This document shows positions 11,608 to 22,205 of a stretch of 64,000 nt of DNA, one piece after another; positions within the stretch are counted from its first letter, which is position 1; each line of letters opens with the position of its first letter. The stretch comes from Zea mays (taxonomy: Eukaryota > Streptophyta > Magnoliopsida > Poales > Poaceae): positions 113,312,207-113,376,206 of the forward strand of contig NC_050098.1 of NCBI RefSeq assembly GCF_902167145.1, written 5' to 3'. The notes beneath the pieces were generated by a model. It ran no database searches, was not told the DNA's origin, and saw nothing but the letters and a program-made list of their open reading frames with translations. Position numbers and translations under genes: made by a program.

Positions 11608-12708
11608 TTAAAACTCATCATTGTCATCAGCGAAGTCTTTAGCATCACCCTCTGATCAAATATTAGCAAGGGTGAGCTCACTTATGGTCGGGGCTCAGCA
11701 AGTGGGGGAAAATTAATGCAAGGTGCAAGGTAGGCTATGGATAAGCCGTAAGCATTTTCGTTGGTCAATATTTTATTAACAACACATGTCTTACTAATAA
11801 GTGTGTATCCCAAGTATCCCAATTAATCAAAGATATAAGAGTATATCAAAAGCACTTAAGTGAAACCACTTAAGCAAACCATTGGTAGATCATCAGGTAT
11901 CGATTTATTGTCCATCTTTAAGTTTATTTATCATGTGAGGGTCCAGGTTGCTCTTAACCGTGAGCACGGGTGACATATCACTTTTACACTCTGCAGAGGT
12001 GGTACAACTTTACCCACAAGCCATGTATCCCGTCTAGCCTGGGTTGATCGGACTCGTAAACATTGCTGAGGTGAATGGCTAGGGATCCATTATGAGGCTT
12101 TCACAAAATATCCTTAGTACGAAGCCACCCGCTAAGGTTTCCACGCTAGTATTGATGGCCCCTGGATGAGGTAACTTAGCCAAGACTACCACCCCATGTT
12201 AACATGAGCTGCCACCAAACCACTGCCGCCGCCCTCTTGCCCACCTTTTAGATAGGGTTGGTAAGCACTAAGTCTATAGCGCTAATTACCAAAGCTAGAG
12301 CCATGATAGCACTCGTGGTTGCACTGTTATCCTGGGTGGTCACTCCATGTTCCATTTAACACAAAATGTTCTTGTTTAACCATCGGGTTAACAAGAAAAT
12401 AAAACTTCATTTTCGGAACATAGTATCATTAAAAGAGTGACATCATATTCATCAAGTTGAGCCGTTGCAAAAATTGCTAAGCAAAGTATTTTCCCAGGGT
12501 AATTCAAGGAATAGGGTTGGTAATTCTAGGAAATCCTTATTTAGACAAATCCCATAAAAATATGCAATATATCCAAAAAGTAAACATTATTATATGCATT
12601 ACTTGGGTACAAATAGAATATGCAGAGGGAGAATCCACTTGCCTTGCTCGAAAGTGTCCTGTGGGTCGTCCTCGAACGAGCTTGGTTCGTCTACCTCACA
12701 GTCAACTT
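11608..12708 (-). other. Putative spliced mini-gene in the LTR of element B (exons 2 and 3)
   Basis: On the - strand a 66-nt open segment (12708-12643) follows GCTAG and ends CAAG just before GCAAGT, a GC-type donor. It encodes an acidic peptide containing EVDEPSSFEDDPQDTFEQ. About 1 kb downstream, TTTGATCAG is followed by a 44-nt segment (11651-11608), which when joined in phase 1 continues as an acidic peptide to a TAA. The same 66-nt exon size, phase and donor are seen in array F, and a 120-nt version in element G. No first exon could be assigned here. This is a comparative prediction only. Confidence 0.35.
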
Positions 12709-13786
12709 CTAGCATCGATTTGTGTATCGTACATACAAAAAGAATATGTACACCAAATAAATAAACATACACCATTACAGGGGTAATCATTCACCATTAC
12801 ATACACATTCATACATCACACATTTATACTCATAAATATGTCTTAAAGCATAAATACTTATTAATTCCTTATGACTATTACCGCGAGTCAATATTGGTGA
12901 AATATGAATAAGTGACTATAACACTAGTTTTATCTAGTAAAATATAGATAAACATTTATTAACAATCTTTATGATCTTTATTACTAATAATAGACTTTTG
13001 AGTTTTATCCCTTTTATTTCTAAATAGAAATTATACGTATAGCTAAAAATTGTTTATTTATAACTCCTCTAACATTAATATTCTAAGAATTAATGTAAAT
13101 TACTAATTGGACTTTTAATAACATAATCATGGTTATTATGACATAAACAAGTAACTAATTCTATGTAATTAAGTGTTATACTTATGAATACCTTTATCAT
13201 AACTAATAAAATATATATTTTCATCTGACCGAGAATACGTGGCCTAGTATTTTCTTATACTTTCCTATATCAATAAAATTATACTTAAAACACTACTAAC
13301 AATTATCGTTCATGTGCTAAAGCGAGAACAGTCGTAATCGTTTCTAGTGTGAAATTCACCAAGTTAGTGACTAGTGACATAACTTATTTTTGAAATATAA
13401 ATTCATACACCTATCAAAATATTGTTGCGAGGCTTGTTTACGATTACACGTATACATCGGAGTCTCTTTTCGGTAATTTCTAAACTAAAAATCTTGGAAT
13501 TAATTTAATTTACAAAACCAGGGACTAAAATGGAAAATGTGCTTCTTCTACCTTGAGCTAGAGCTCACGAGCGGGGATGGGATGGACGGGGGAGGGAGTT
13601 CGACCGGGCAAGGGAGCAAGGACTCGGCCGAGTAGCCATGGACGGCGGCATTGGGCGCGGACGGTGGAGCTCTGGCGATGAACGGCGGTGTGGCGGACGG
13701 TCCGGTCGTCGGCGAGCTTCGGGAGCCAGGAGAGCGCGCGAGAGAGAGGGCAAGCTCGGGGATGGGGGAGAGAGGGAGAAGCTCGG

Positions 13787-13795
13787 CCTTTTATA
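13787..13795 (-). promoter_or_regulatory. LTR TATA box (element B)
   Basis: The - strand reads TATAAAAGG inside a purine/pyrimidine-biased GC-rich block. Its direction confirms the LTR orientation. Confidence 0.65.
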
Positions 13796-14418
13796 GAGCG
13801 AGAGAGGGAGAGGAGAGGGCACCGGGGGAGAGGGAGGGCGGTCGGCCATTAATGGCGTCGTTAAGGAGGAGAACATGGGGAGGGAGAGGAGGAATGGCTG
13901 GCGGTTTCCGGCTGCGGGGGAGGCGAGCCAGGGCGCGGCTTGGGCGCAGACGCCGAGAGGCGGGCGCGGGCGCACAGGTCCAGGCGGCGGCGGCGCGGCC
14001 TGGGGGAAGAGGAGGGGCCGTGGGTGGGCGGGCCCCACCTGCAAGAGAGAGGGGGGAATGTGGGGTGGCGGCTGGGCCCCTAATGGGCCGAAACAGCTAG
14101 GGTTTCAGGTTTTCGTTTTTTCTTTTCTTTTTTTAAAAATATAAATAAATATATTTTAAAATAATTCAAAAAATCATAATAATTATACCAAAATTATTTA
14201 TAACTAAAATATTTATTTTTGGACTAATATTTCTATATTAATTAATTGGATTTTCAATATAAAAGAATTTCTACTAAACATCCAAAATCAAATATGAGCA
14301 AACAAAAATTATTCTAAATGCAAATAAAATTAAACACTTGAAAGAAAAATGCATTACCATTTCTACCATTAATAAACTAAATGCATTATTTTTAGTTGAT
14401 GATTTTTATAGTATTACA

Positions 14419-14590
14419 AAATGTTTACTCTTCTCTTGCATCATGTTTATACACTGTGCTTTCATCGTTATGCAACTTTCAAGGGAGGTGCTGCCGAATT
14501 TTTCTTTCGGTCTTTATCTTTTTATACACAGCAATTTGTGGGAAGGGTATCTGGTGACACCTATTGTGTTTGGGATAATGGGGTGTTACA
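14419..14590 (+). repeat. 3' end of the 5' LTR of element C
   Basis: 172 bp ending GGGGTGTTACA, followed by GT and a primer-binding site. It contains GGGAGGTGCTGCCGAA, which I associate with the ends of grass gypsy LTRs. The rest of the LTR is separated from it by element B. Confidence 0.6.
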
Positions 14591-14592
14591 GT

Positions 14593-14604
14593 TGGTATCA
14601 AAGG
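14593..14604 (+). other. Primer-binding site of element C
   Basis: TGGTATCAAAGG, complementary to the end of initiator tRNA-Met, lies two bases after the LTR end. The next 180 bp to the gag ATG hold only AT-rich leader. Confidence 0.8.
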
Positions 14605-14788
14605 TATAGACTGTAGGTCCTAGCAAGGAATTGATGATAAATATACACACTGCACATATAGGATGGGTTGCTTGCTTTACTATTGCTATATTATGAATTG
14701 TCAGTGCTTGTTCAATATTATTTGAAATTTGTGTTATGCCAATTTTATTTATTTATCTATTTATTTACTTACTCCTGTGGCTGCAGTT

Positions 14789-15820
14789 ATGCTGCCTCAT
14801 AGGGCTCGTGGCAGCCCGCAAGATCATAGTGGGGATTCTATTTGTCCGATGGCAATGTTAGTCGTGATGCAGGCCATGCAGCAGGAGTTGGCCATTCCTG
14901 TTTCTCCTGCTGGTGCTGCTCAGGGTGCCGGTTGTGGAGGAGTTCCTGGGAGCGCTGTCCCTGCAGGTGCTGCTCCAGGTGGTGGGGCTGAGGTGCCCCT
15001 TCCCGTCAGTGGTCTCTCTCTGATGCAGTGGATGGGCATGAAGTTGGACACCTTTAATGGCAGTGGTACTCCGGTTAAGGCGGTGGATTGGCTGACTTAT
15101 GTGGAAGATAAGATGGATGTTTTTGAGATTGTGTATGAGGATCGTGTTCGTTTTGGCACACAGCTGCTGAAGGGGGAGGCTCAAATTTGGTGGAGAGGCG
15201 TGCATGCAGCTCACTCCTCTTCACCGGGAGTCCTGACCTGGGATGTTTTTATCAGGCAGTTCGAAAGGAGATTCTACCCAGTCACCTTCCTAGAGAAGAT
15301 GAAGATAGATTTGTAGTCTTTCAAGCAGGAGAAGAAGTCAGTCACAGAATATGAAGTGGGCTTTAACAAGATTGTCCGCTTTGTTCCTCATGTGGCTTAC
15401 AATGAAATGGAAAAGGTGAGCCAGTTCCGTCAGGGCCTGAAACCCTCTATCAGGCATGCTCTGGGTGCCTTTCCGCTGGTGGATTTTTGTACTACGGTGG
15501 AGCAGGAATTGGGTGTGGAGATGCAGCATCAGTACACCATGGAATCTTAGAAGTCTTCAGGTGTTGATCAGCCTCATGGCCAGGACGCGAGGAGGGGCAA
15601 CACTGTGGGTCCAGCCCACAAGAGAGGAAAGTCACAACACCAGCGCCACCATGCCTATCGTGGCAAACCCTCTGAATCGAGTACTTCAGGAGGGAGTACT
15701 CAGAGGTATCGGGCAGTTCATAAGCCTGGATTGGGGTTGGTGTGTTTCCGTTGTGGTGAAGCACATCGCCGTGTCGAGTGTAGGAGGAATCCCAATGGGA
15801 AACTTAAATAGGAGCCAGTG
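14789..15820 (+). pseudogene. gag: gag of element C
   Basis: I chose the ATG at 14789, the first in frame after the leader. A Gly/Ala/Pro-rich N-terminus is followed by the gag core (VDWLTYVEDKMDVF, WWRGVHAAH, FERRFYPVTFLEKMK, VSQFRQGLKP). Amber stops lie at 15314, 15548 and 15809, where the frame otherwise continues. The zinc knuckle at 15743-15781 reads CFRCGEAHRRVEC and is one residue shorter between the second Cys and His than the usual CX2CX4HX4C, so zinc binding is doubtful. A dead structural gene. Confidence 0.85.
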
Positions 15821-16747
15821 ACTTCTTCCTCTTCGCAGGGCACTCTCAACATGATGCCAAGCGCTGAGCAACAATTTTCTATACCGCCCCCTCAGTAGCA
15901 GTTCTATATGCCCGGGACTTCTCAGTTCGTGCCTATGCCAGGTTTCCCTCAGTACCTGGTCGCGCCCACTCCTGCACTGGCCGCTCCTGTACCATCCCAG
16001 TTTGGAGCTCCACGTCTGCCTCATCCTGCAACTCCATGGGGTTCTTCTGTTAATTTCACTCCGGGAGCTTCCTCTTCTACGGGTGTTTCTAGAGCTTATG
16101 TGCTACCCTCTGCGGATGGCAGAGAGCAGGGAGACGTGGTGACAGGTACGGTCTCAGTTGATTCATTTGATGCCCATGCTCTTTTTTACTCTGGTGCTAG
16201 TTTTTTCGTTTATTTCGGAGAATTTTGTGTCACGTGTTGGTCTTTTAGTGCAGAGGATGGGTCACCCAATTGTGGTTAGTTCTGTTAATGGCTCCGTTAG
16301 TAGCTGTTCAGTCTGCCCGGGTTGTTCTGTCGTTCTTGCTGATGAGGTCTTTTCAACTAATCTCGTGGTGATTTCCCTAGGGTCATTTGATGTTATCTTG
16401 AGTATGGATTGTTTAACTTAGTATCGTGCAGTTATATCCTGTTTTTGGAAGACAGTGTTATTGCAGGCGCCGTTGGGTAGGGAGGTTGTATTCTTGGGAA
16501 GCTCTCCAAAGTACACTCTTTCCTTGTTGTCCCAATTACTTTTGGATCATCGGTCAAGGAAGTCGGGAATCCTTTTCTCCATGATGGTGGAAAGTGAGGC
16601 TGCCTTGCGGGTGTAGGACATCAGTGTGGCGAGTGATTATGCCGACGTGTTTCCAGTGGCGCTACAAGGCCTTCCACCAGAGCGCAATGCAGCTTTTGAA
16701 ATCAAGCTGATTCTGGGTACGTAGCCTATTCATAAGCCCCGTATCGG
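15821..16747 (+). pseudogene. Gag-protease linker and aspartic protease of element C
   Basis: A Pro/Ala/Phe-rich linker (15908-16090) leads to the protease. The active site reads LFYSGAS at about 16182-16202: the catalytic Asp of the DSGAS motif is Tyr here. A one-base shift right after it moves the frame to 16158-16421 (FISENFVSRVGLLVQRM, then FDVILSMDCLT). Amber stops lie at 15896, 16419, 16614 and 16722. The last 130 bp hold the segment before RT (YADVFP, LPPERN). Confidence 0.8.
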
Positions 16748-17934
16748 ATGGCTCCAAAGGAGCAGGTTGAATTGAAGCGACAATTGGACAATCTGCTGGC
16801 TAAGGGTTTCATTAGGCCTAGCTGGTCACCATGGGCTTTCCCGGTATTGTTTGTTGAGAAGAAGGATAAAAGCAAGAGGTTATGTGTGGATTATCGTGCT
16901 AATATCCGCTACCTCATATTGATGTTCTCTTTGAACAGTTGAGAGGTGCCCAGGTACTCTCTAAAATTGATTTGAACTCTGGGTATCATCAATTGAGGAT
17001 TCGCGAGGAGGATATTGAGAAGACAACTTTTAGCACCAGGTATGGGCATTTCGAGTTTATCATCATGTCTTTTGGCTTAACTAATGCCCCTGTTGCTTTT
17101 ATGGAAGCAATGAATAGGATGTTGCATGAGTTCTTGGATGACTTTGTGGTTGTGTTTCTGGATGATATTTTGATTTACTCGAAAATAGAGGAAGAGCATG
17201 AGCGGCATCTCCGTCTCGTTCTGGGTGCTCTTAGGAAGAATCAATTCTATGGCAAACTGAAGAAGTGTACCTTTTGGCTGTCTAAAGTTGCTTTTCTGGG
17301 TCATGTGATTAATCAACATGCCATTGCGGTTGACCTCAAGAAATGTCACTGTTGTGGTGGAGTGGAAGAGACCCTCTAGTGTCTCAGAAATCCGAAGTTT
17401 CTTGGGGCTTGCCGGATATTATCGGTATTTCGTGCCAAATTTTTCCAGCATTACTAAGCCATTGACTAGACTCTTGGAGAAGGGTGTTCCTTTTGTCTGG
17501 TCCAACGATTATGTGGTCAGTTATCAGGCATTGAAGAACAAGTTGGTGAATGCTCCTATCTTAGCCTTGCCTGAAGTGGTAAGCGTTTCACAGTTTATAC
17601 GGATGCTTCTCGTATTGGCCTTGGCTGTGTGTTGATCTAGGAAGGCGGAGTGATTGCTTATGGCTCGAGGCAGTTGAAGAAGCATGAGGGGAATTATCCT
17701 ACACATGACCTCGAGTTGGTCGCTGTTGTTTTTGCCCTAAAATCATGGAGGCATTATCTCTATGGCAAATCTTATGACATTTACACCGACCATAAGAGTC
17801 TCAAGTATATTTTCACTCAGAAAGAGCTGAATTTGAGGCAGCGTCGATGGCTTGAGTTGATAAAGGATTTTGATCTGTCAATTCAATATCACCTAGGGAA
17901 GGCAAATGTGGTGGCTGATGCCCCTAGTAGGACT
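16748..17934 (+). pseudogene. Reverse transcriptase and RNase H of element C
   Basis: [20 protein letters not shown] and CVDYRA are followed near 16900 by a small deletion with a frameshift that removes the stretch after DYRALN. RT resumes at 16939 with [13 protein letters not shown] and the intact catalytic FLDDILIYS. Near 17340 another shift leads to the connection domain ([12 protein letters not shown]). Near 17590 a third leads to RNase H, with TDASRIGLGCVLI, an amber stop at 17638-17640, HDLELVAVV and [15 protein letters not shown]. The GKANVVADA motif near 17900 marks the end. Confidence 0.85.
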
Positions 17935-19449
17935 AATGTTCCAAAAGTGGCCATGCCTTTGATTGCAGATCTGGACCGTATGGGAGTTGCTTTGTGCAAT
18001 GTTGGCACAGCTAGGGAGGAGACTCATATGCTCATTCAATCCTCCCTTCTGGAGAGAGTGCGCGTGGCACAACAGCAGGATCGTTTGTTGCAGGAAGCTC
18101 GAAAGAGGGTTGGCGATGGTAAACATCGTGAGTTCATCATTGATGAGAATGATTTGGTTCGTTTCAGGGGCCACCTTTATGTGCCACAGAAATCAGAGGT
18201 GAAGACGGATATCTTGAGAGAAGCTCATAAAACGCTTTACACTGTTCACCCTGGCGAAACCAAAATGTATAGGGATTTGAAGCAAAACTTCTAGTGGAAG
18301 AGAATGAAGGTTGGTGTTTCTAAGTATGTGGCAGCCTGTGAGGTGTGCCAACGCGTGAAGGCTGAACATAAGAGACCTGCAGGTTTATTGAAGCTGTTGG
18401 AAATTCCAGAGTGGAAGTGGGAGCATATCACTATAGATTTCGTGGTTGGCTTACCTCGTTCTTCTCGAGGCAAGGATGCTATATGGGTTGTCGTGGATCG
18501 CTTAACTAAGTCTGCGCACTTTATTCCCATGAAGACCACAAATTCAGCTTCAGAGTTGGTTCCCTTGTATATGAAAGAAGTAATCAGGCTTCACGGTGTG
18601 CCTAAGTCCATTGTTTCAGATCGAGACTCCAAATTTGTATCCAAATTCTAGGAGAGTCTTCACAGTGCTTTGGGTACCAAGCTTTCCCTTAGTGTTGGTT
18701 TTCACCCTTAGACTGATGGTTAGTCGGAGCAAACTATCCAAACCTTGGAAGACATGTTGCGTGCTTGTGTTCTGTCATGGAAGGGTAGCTGGGAGGATCA
18801 TCTCACCTGGGCTGAGTTCGCTTATAACAACAGCTATCAGGATAGCATCAAGATGGCACTGTATGAGGCCTTATATGGTAGGCGGTGTATCTCCCCTTTG
18901 TGCTGGGAGACTTTGGGAGAGAGATCTTTGGTCGGTCCTGATTGGGTTCAGCAGACATCCGAGAAAGTTCAGGAGATTCGTCAGAATATTTTGGCCGCTT
19001 AGAGCCGTTAGAAGAGTTATGCTGATGTGAGGAGGCGGGACTTGGAATTTGCAGTGGGTGATCAAGTCCTTCTCAGGGTATCACCTACTAGAGGAGTCGT
19101 TCAGTTCGGTGTCTCTAGGAAGCTTAGCCCGAGATACATTGGACCGTTCTCTATCTTGGCCTGGGTTGGCAGCTTGGCTTATCGCTTGCAATTGTCGAAA
19201 TCTATGGCAGGGGTACATCCAGTATTCCATGTCTCTATGTTGAGGAAGTTTTTGTGGGATCCAGACCATCAAATCGAGTTGGAACCGATTGCAGTGCAGC
19301 AAGATCTGACTCTGGAGTGTCGCCCGGTGCGTATCTTGGAGTCCTCGGAGCGTGTCATGAGAAGGAGAACAATTAAGTATGTTAAGGTCTTGTGGACTAA
19401 ACAGTCTGAGCGCGAGGCTACTTGGGAACTTGAGGAGCTAATGTGGTAG
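17935..19449 (+). pseudogene. Integrase of element C, with C-terminal chromodomain-like end
   Basis: [11 protein letters not shown] and CEVCQRVKAEHKRP carry the zinc site. The catalytic residues lie in ITIDFVVGLP (Asp), SDRDSKF (Asp) and QTLEDML (Glu). The C-terminal part has GDQVLLRVSP, YIGPFSIL and LAYRLQL (the GPY/F region) and ends ATWELEELMW at an amber codon, 19447. Internal amber stops lie at 18292, 18649, 18709, 18721, 19000 and 19009. The catalytic triad is intact but the gene is interrupted throughout. Confidence 0.87.
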
Positions 19450-19730
19450 AAGTACCCCAAACTTTTCGTTATGGGTGAGTGTCGGAGAAGAAATCTCCCC
19501 GGCCAGGTGGCGGATTGCACCCGCCCTAAATCCTGAAGAGAGAAGGGGCCTAAGCGTTCTGCTTGGGAAACAGGCTGGTGGATCAACACACGAGAGCACA
19601 CGAGGGTTTAGAGTGGTTTGGGCCGCCGGAGCGTAATACCCTACTCCACTGTGAGTTGTATTGCTCAAGAGCTTGTATGAGCTTAGCGAGTCTAAGATTG
19701 CGTGTGTGTGTAACGTCGCGGGCCTCCCCC

Positions 19731-19737
19731 TATATAG
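19731..19737 (-). promoter_or_regulatory. LTR TATA box (element D)
   Basis: TATATAG flanked by C and G runs; the - strand reads ACTATATAGGG. This is the only good TATA match in this LTR and it agrees with the element orientation. Confidence 0.5.
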
Positions 19738-19970
19738 TAGAGGGGGGCATGTACAAAGAGACCCTGAGCCCCGACATGTGGGCCCAGAGACATAAGGGTG
19801 GAACACTCGGAGCAACTAGTGTTGGTCACCTTGCACTATCTCCCTGGGCCTTGACATCCATTGCCTGAGTAGAATTGGCGTGCTACCTAAGGTTCCTTGG
19901 AATGGACCAACTTATGATGACTACTGCGCGCATGCAGCGGTGCGGGCGTACTGCCCACTGCTTTGATTGG

Positions 19971-19975
19971 ACAGG
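19971..19975. repeat. Target-site duplication of element E (left copy, ACAGG)
   Basis: ACAGG directly precedes the LTR of element E and is repeated exactly at 46826-46830. Confidence 0.9.
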
Positions 19976-21265
19976 TGTCGGCATTTCGACCCCGGGGGTC
20001 CCTGGACCGACGAGTAAATTGTCGCTGCGTGCCCCAACCCAGATGGGTTGGCGCGAGACGGAACACAGAGGGGGGGGGGGGAAACCGCGGCTTCGTGTTG
20101 TCCTGCGCCAGAGTGGGTGCGCTTGCAGTAGGGGTTACAAGCGTTCGCGAGGGAGAGAGAGAGTCCCGCGCGACCACCCTCTCATATGAGGGCCCTGGCC
20201 CTTCCTTTTATAGATGCAAGGAGAGGGTCCAGGTGTACAATGGGGGTGTAGCAATATGCTAACGTGTCCGGCAGAGAGGAGCCAGAGCCCTATGTACATG
20301 CTAACGTGGCTGTCGGAGAGGTGCTAGGGCCCTGTGTACATGGTGTCGTGGCCGTCGGAGGAGCGTTTGAGCCCTATAGAAGCACAGTTGTCGAGGCTGT
20401 CGGGACCTTGCTGACGTCTCCTTGCTTCCGTAAGGGGCTGATTACCGCCGTCGTCATGGACGCACACGGGGAGCCATCATTACTTGTTACCGGGGCAAGC
20501 CTGGATGGGACGCCGGTCTTGTTCCCCCGTAGCCTGAGCTAGCTAGGGGTAGGGTAAATGATGTACCCCCTACAGCGTGGTCGGTCTGAGCCCGAGGTCG
20601 GGCGAGGCGGAGACTCCTCCTGAGGCTGAGGCCGGGGTCGGGAGATGACGCGATTCCTCCCGACGTCGAGGTTGAGGCCGAGCCCTGGGGTCGGGCGAGG
20701 CGGAGACCACCTTCCGAGGTCGAGGTCGAGGCTGAGCCCTAGGGTCGGGCGAGGCGGAGCTTCCTGTGGCGCCTGAGGCTGGACTCAGCTGCTGTCAGCC
20801 TCACCCTAGCAGGTGGCACAGCAGTCGGAGAGGGGCGAGCGGCGCTGTTTTCCTGTCAGGTCAGTCAGTGGGAGGGCGAAGTGACTGTGGTCACTTCGAC
20901 CTTGCCGACTGGGGCACGCGTGTCAGGATAAGGCGTCAGGCGATCCTTGCATTGAATGCGCCTGCGATACGGTCAGTTGGTGAGGCGAGTTGGCCAAGGT
21001 TGCTTCACTATGAAGCCTGCCCGAGCTAGGCTTTGGGCGAGTCAAGGGAGCGCCCGTTGCTTGAGGAGGCCCTCGGGCGAGGCGTGAATCCATCCGGGAC
21101 TACTGTTCCCGCCCGAGGCTGGGCTCGGGTGAGGCGAGATTGCGTCCCTTGAGTAGACGAAGCCTTGACCTGTATTGCGCGCATCAGCCTCTGCAGTTTG
21201 CGCTGATGGTGATTACTAGCCGAGTTTAGGAGTGTTGGGGGTACCCCTAATTATGGTACCCGATA
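19976..21265 (-). repeat. 3' LTR of element E
   Basis: 1290 bp, from TGTCGGCATTTCGAC (left end on the + strand) to GGTACCCGATA. It is 51 bp shorter than its partner, which matches one missing unit of a GC-rich minisatellite (unit containing GGTCGGGCGAGGCGGAG) around 20640-20757. A G run of ten lies at about 20071-20080. TATA box on the - strand at 20212-20204. Confidence 0.9.
20204..20212 (-). promoter_or_regulatory. LTR TATA box (element E, 3' LTR)
   Basis: The - strand reads TATAAAAGG; conserved in the other LTR at 45718-45710. Confidence 0.65.
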
Positions 21266-21362
21266 GTAGCCCTCGAGCCTCAAAGGGAGTGTTGGTACTC
21301 GCTTGGAGGCTTTGTCGCACTTTTTTGCAAGGGGACCGGCCTTTCTCGGTAATATTTTGTTC

Positions 21363-21390
21363 CGGTGGGTGCGCGCGAGCGCACCCACCG
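21363..21390. repeat. Perfect 12-bp inverted repeat with 4-base loop
   Basis: CGGTGGGTGCGC and its exact reverse complement are separated by GCGA, between two polypurine-like blocks. It could form a strong hairpin; function unknown. Confidence 0.85.
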
Positions 21391-21988
21391 GGTGTAGCCC
21401 CCGAGGCCTCAGAGGAGTGGTTTGACTCCTCCGAGGTCTTAATGCTTTTCGTGATGCCTTGGCCGGTCTTGTTCCCTCATGCGACCTGATCGTAGTCCGG
21501 GTGCATGGTCAGGTTTCAAGTTTTCAGGCTGGTTTGTTGACGCTGTCAACGGTTTGGCCGGAGTCGGGTTTGCGAGAGCAGCCCCCGAGCCTCTGCTCAG
21601 AGCGAGAGGACGATCAAGGACTGACTCGGCTTTTATCATACGCCCCTTCGTCGCCTTTCCGCAAGGAGGGGGGGGAAAGCGCCATGTTGCCCTCGGAGGG
21701 CGCCGAACATGGTGTCTCTAGTGAGTTGCTAACGGGTGATCCGAGTGGACACCCGTGCCCCATTTGATAAGGGTCGGCTAGTGGCCCAGAGGCGTGCTCC
21801 AAAAGCACCTGCAGGTGATTTGCCGGACCCGGTCCCGTTCGATAGGGTCCGAGGGCTCGATGCCTCCCTCTGATGGGATTCTGTTACAAAATCGCTCCTG
21901 CTGGTCTTGGAAATGTCCTAGGGTACCTCGGGAGCGTAGCCCGAGCCTCGGCCATGTATCGGACGTACCCAGAGTCCCTCGCTCTACG

Positions 21989-22205
21989 TGCTCTGGGGCG
22001 GCTGTCGAACCCTTCGAGGGGCTAGCCTTCGAACCCCTGATCAGTAGTGGGCGCGGAGCCCGAGTGCTCGGAGGCGGCTGTCGAACCCTTCCGAGGGGCC
22101 AGCCTTCGAACCTCTGATCAGTAATGAGCCTGAAGCCCGAGTGCTCTGGGGTGTCTATCGAACCCTTCCGAGGGGCCAACCTTAGAACCCCTGATTAGTA
22201 GGAGG
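21989..22205. repeat. Threefold tandem repeat, 75-78 bp unit
   Basis: Three units starting near 21991, 22066 and 22144 share GGCGGCTGTCGAACCC, CGAGGGGC, CTTCGAACC and CTGATCAGTA. The third unit is the most diverged. Confidence 0.8.

Larger units (their letters stand above)
5834..14418 (-). mobile_element. Element B: decayed Tekay-like Ty3/gypsy element, 5' part
   Basis: Read on the - strand the order is LTR (14418-11362), primer-binding site, an extra leader ORF, gag, protease, RT-RNase H and integrase, which is gypsy order. The integrase is cut at 5834 by element A; its C-terminus, the polypurine tract and the 3' LTR should resume to the left of A, off-window. There are ten in-frame amber stops and several single-base frameshifts. 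The right end is placed at 14418, where the - strand reads TGTAATAC, similar to the TGTAATACC start of the LTRs in array F. The 5 bp that follow, AAATG (14419-14423), are the predicted target duplication. The right boundary is the least certain part. Confidence 0.8.
11362..14418 (-). repeat. 5' LTR of element B
   Basis: On the - strand it runs from TGTAATAC (14418) to GGTGTGACA (11362), 3057 bp. The internal plan matches the LTRs of array F: an AT-rich first 300 bp, a GC-rich promoter with a TATA box (13795-13787), an AT-rich middle and a final part with GTGAGCTCACCCTTGC near 11690-11675. An alternative right end at 14590 (TGTAACACC on the - strand) would make it 3229 bp, but the segment 14419-14590 is better read as the 3' end of the LTR of element C. 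Confidence 0.7.
14419..19479 (+). mobile_element. Element C: old decayed Ty3/gypsy element, interrupted at both ends
   Basis: The 3' end of an LTR, a primer-binding site, gag, protease, RT, RNase H and integrase follow in + strand gypsy order. The rest of the 5' LTR should lie left of the window, displaced by element B; the polypurine tract and 3' LTR lie beyond element D, right of the window. Fourteen in-frame amber stops and several indels mark it as the oldest element here. It is cut at 19479, thirty bases after the end of pol, by the LTR of element D. The expected target duplication of D is GTGAG (19475-19479), with its partner off-window. Confidence 0.8.
19480..19975 (-). repeat. 3' LTR of element D, distal part
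   Basis: The + strand starts TGTCGGAGAAG directly after the pol remnant of C. It is interrupted at 19975 by element E and continues at 46831. With one copy of the ACAGG duplication removed, the two parts add up to a 1018-bp LTR. It carries a TATA box in - orientation. Confidence 0.78.

Noticed and set aside
13565..14144. Long overlapping Pro/Arg-rich ORFs on both strands in the LTR of element B
   Set aside because: Typical by-product of a GC-rich promoter block; no domain and no support from neighbouring features.
20766..21767. Host-like genes in the LTR and 3' region of element E
   Set aside because: Several short overlapping ORFs in GC-rich sequence, none with a domain, and repeated in the other LTR where the region is shared.
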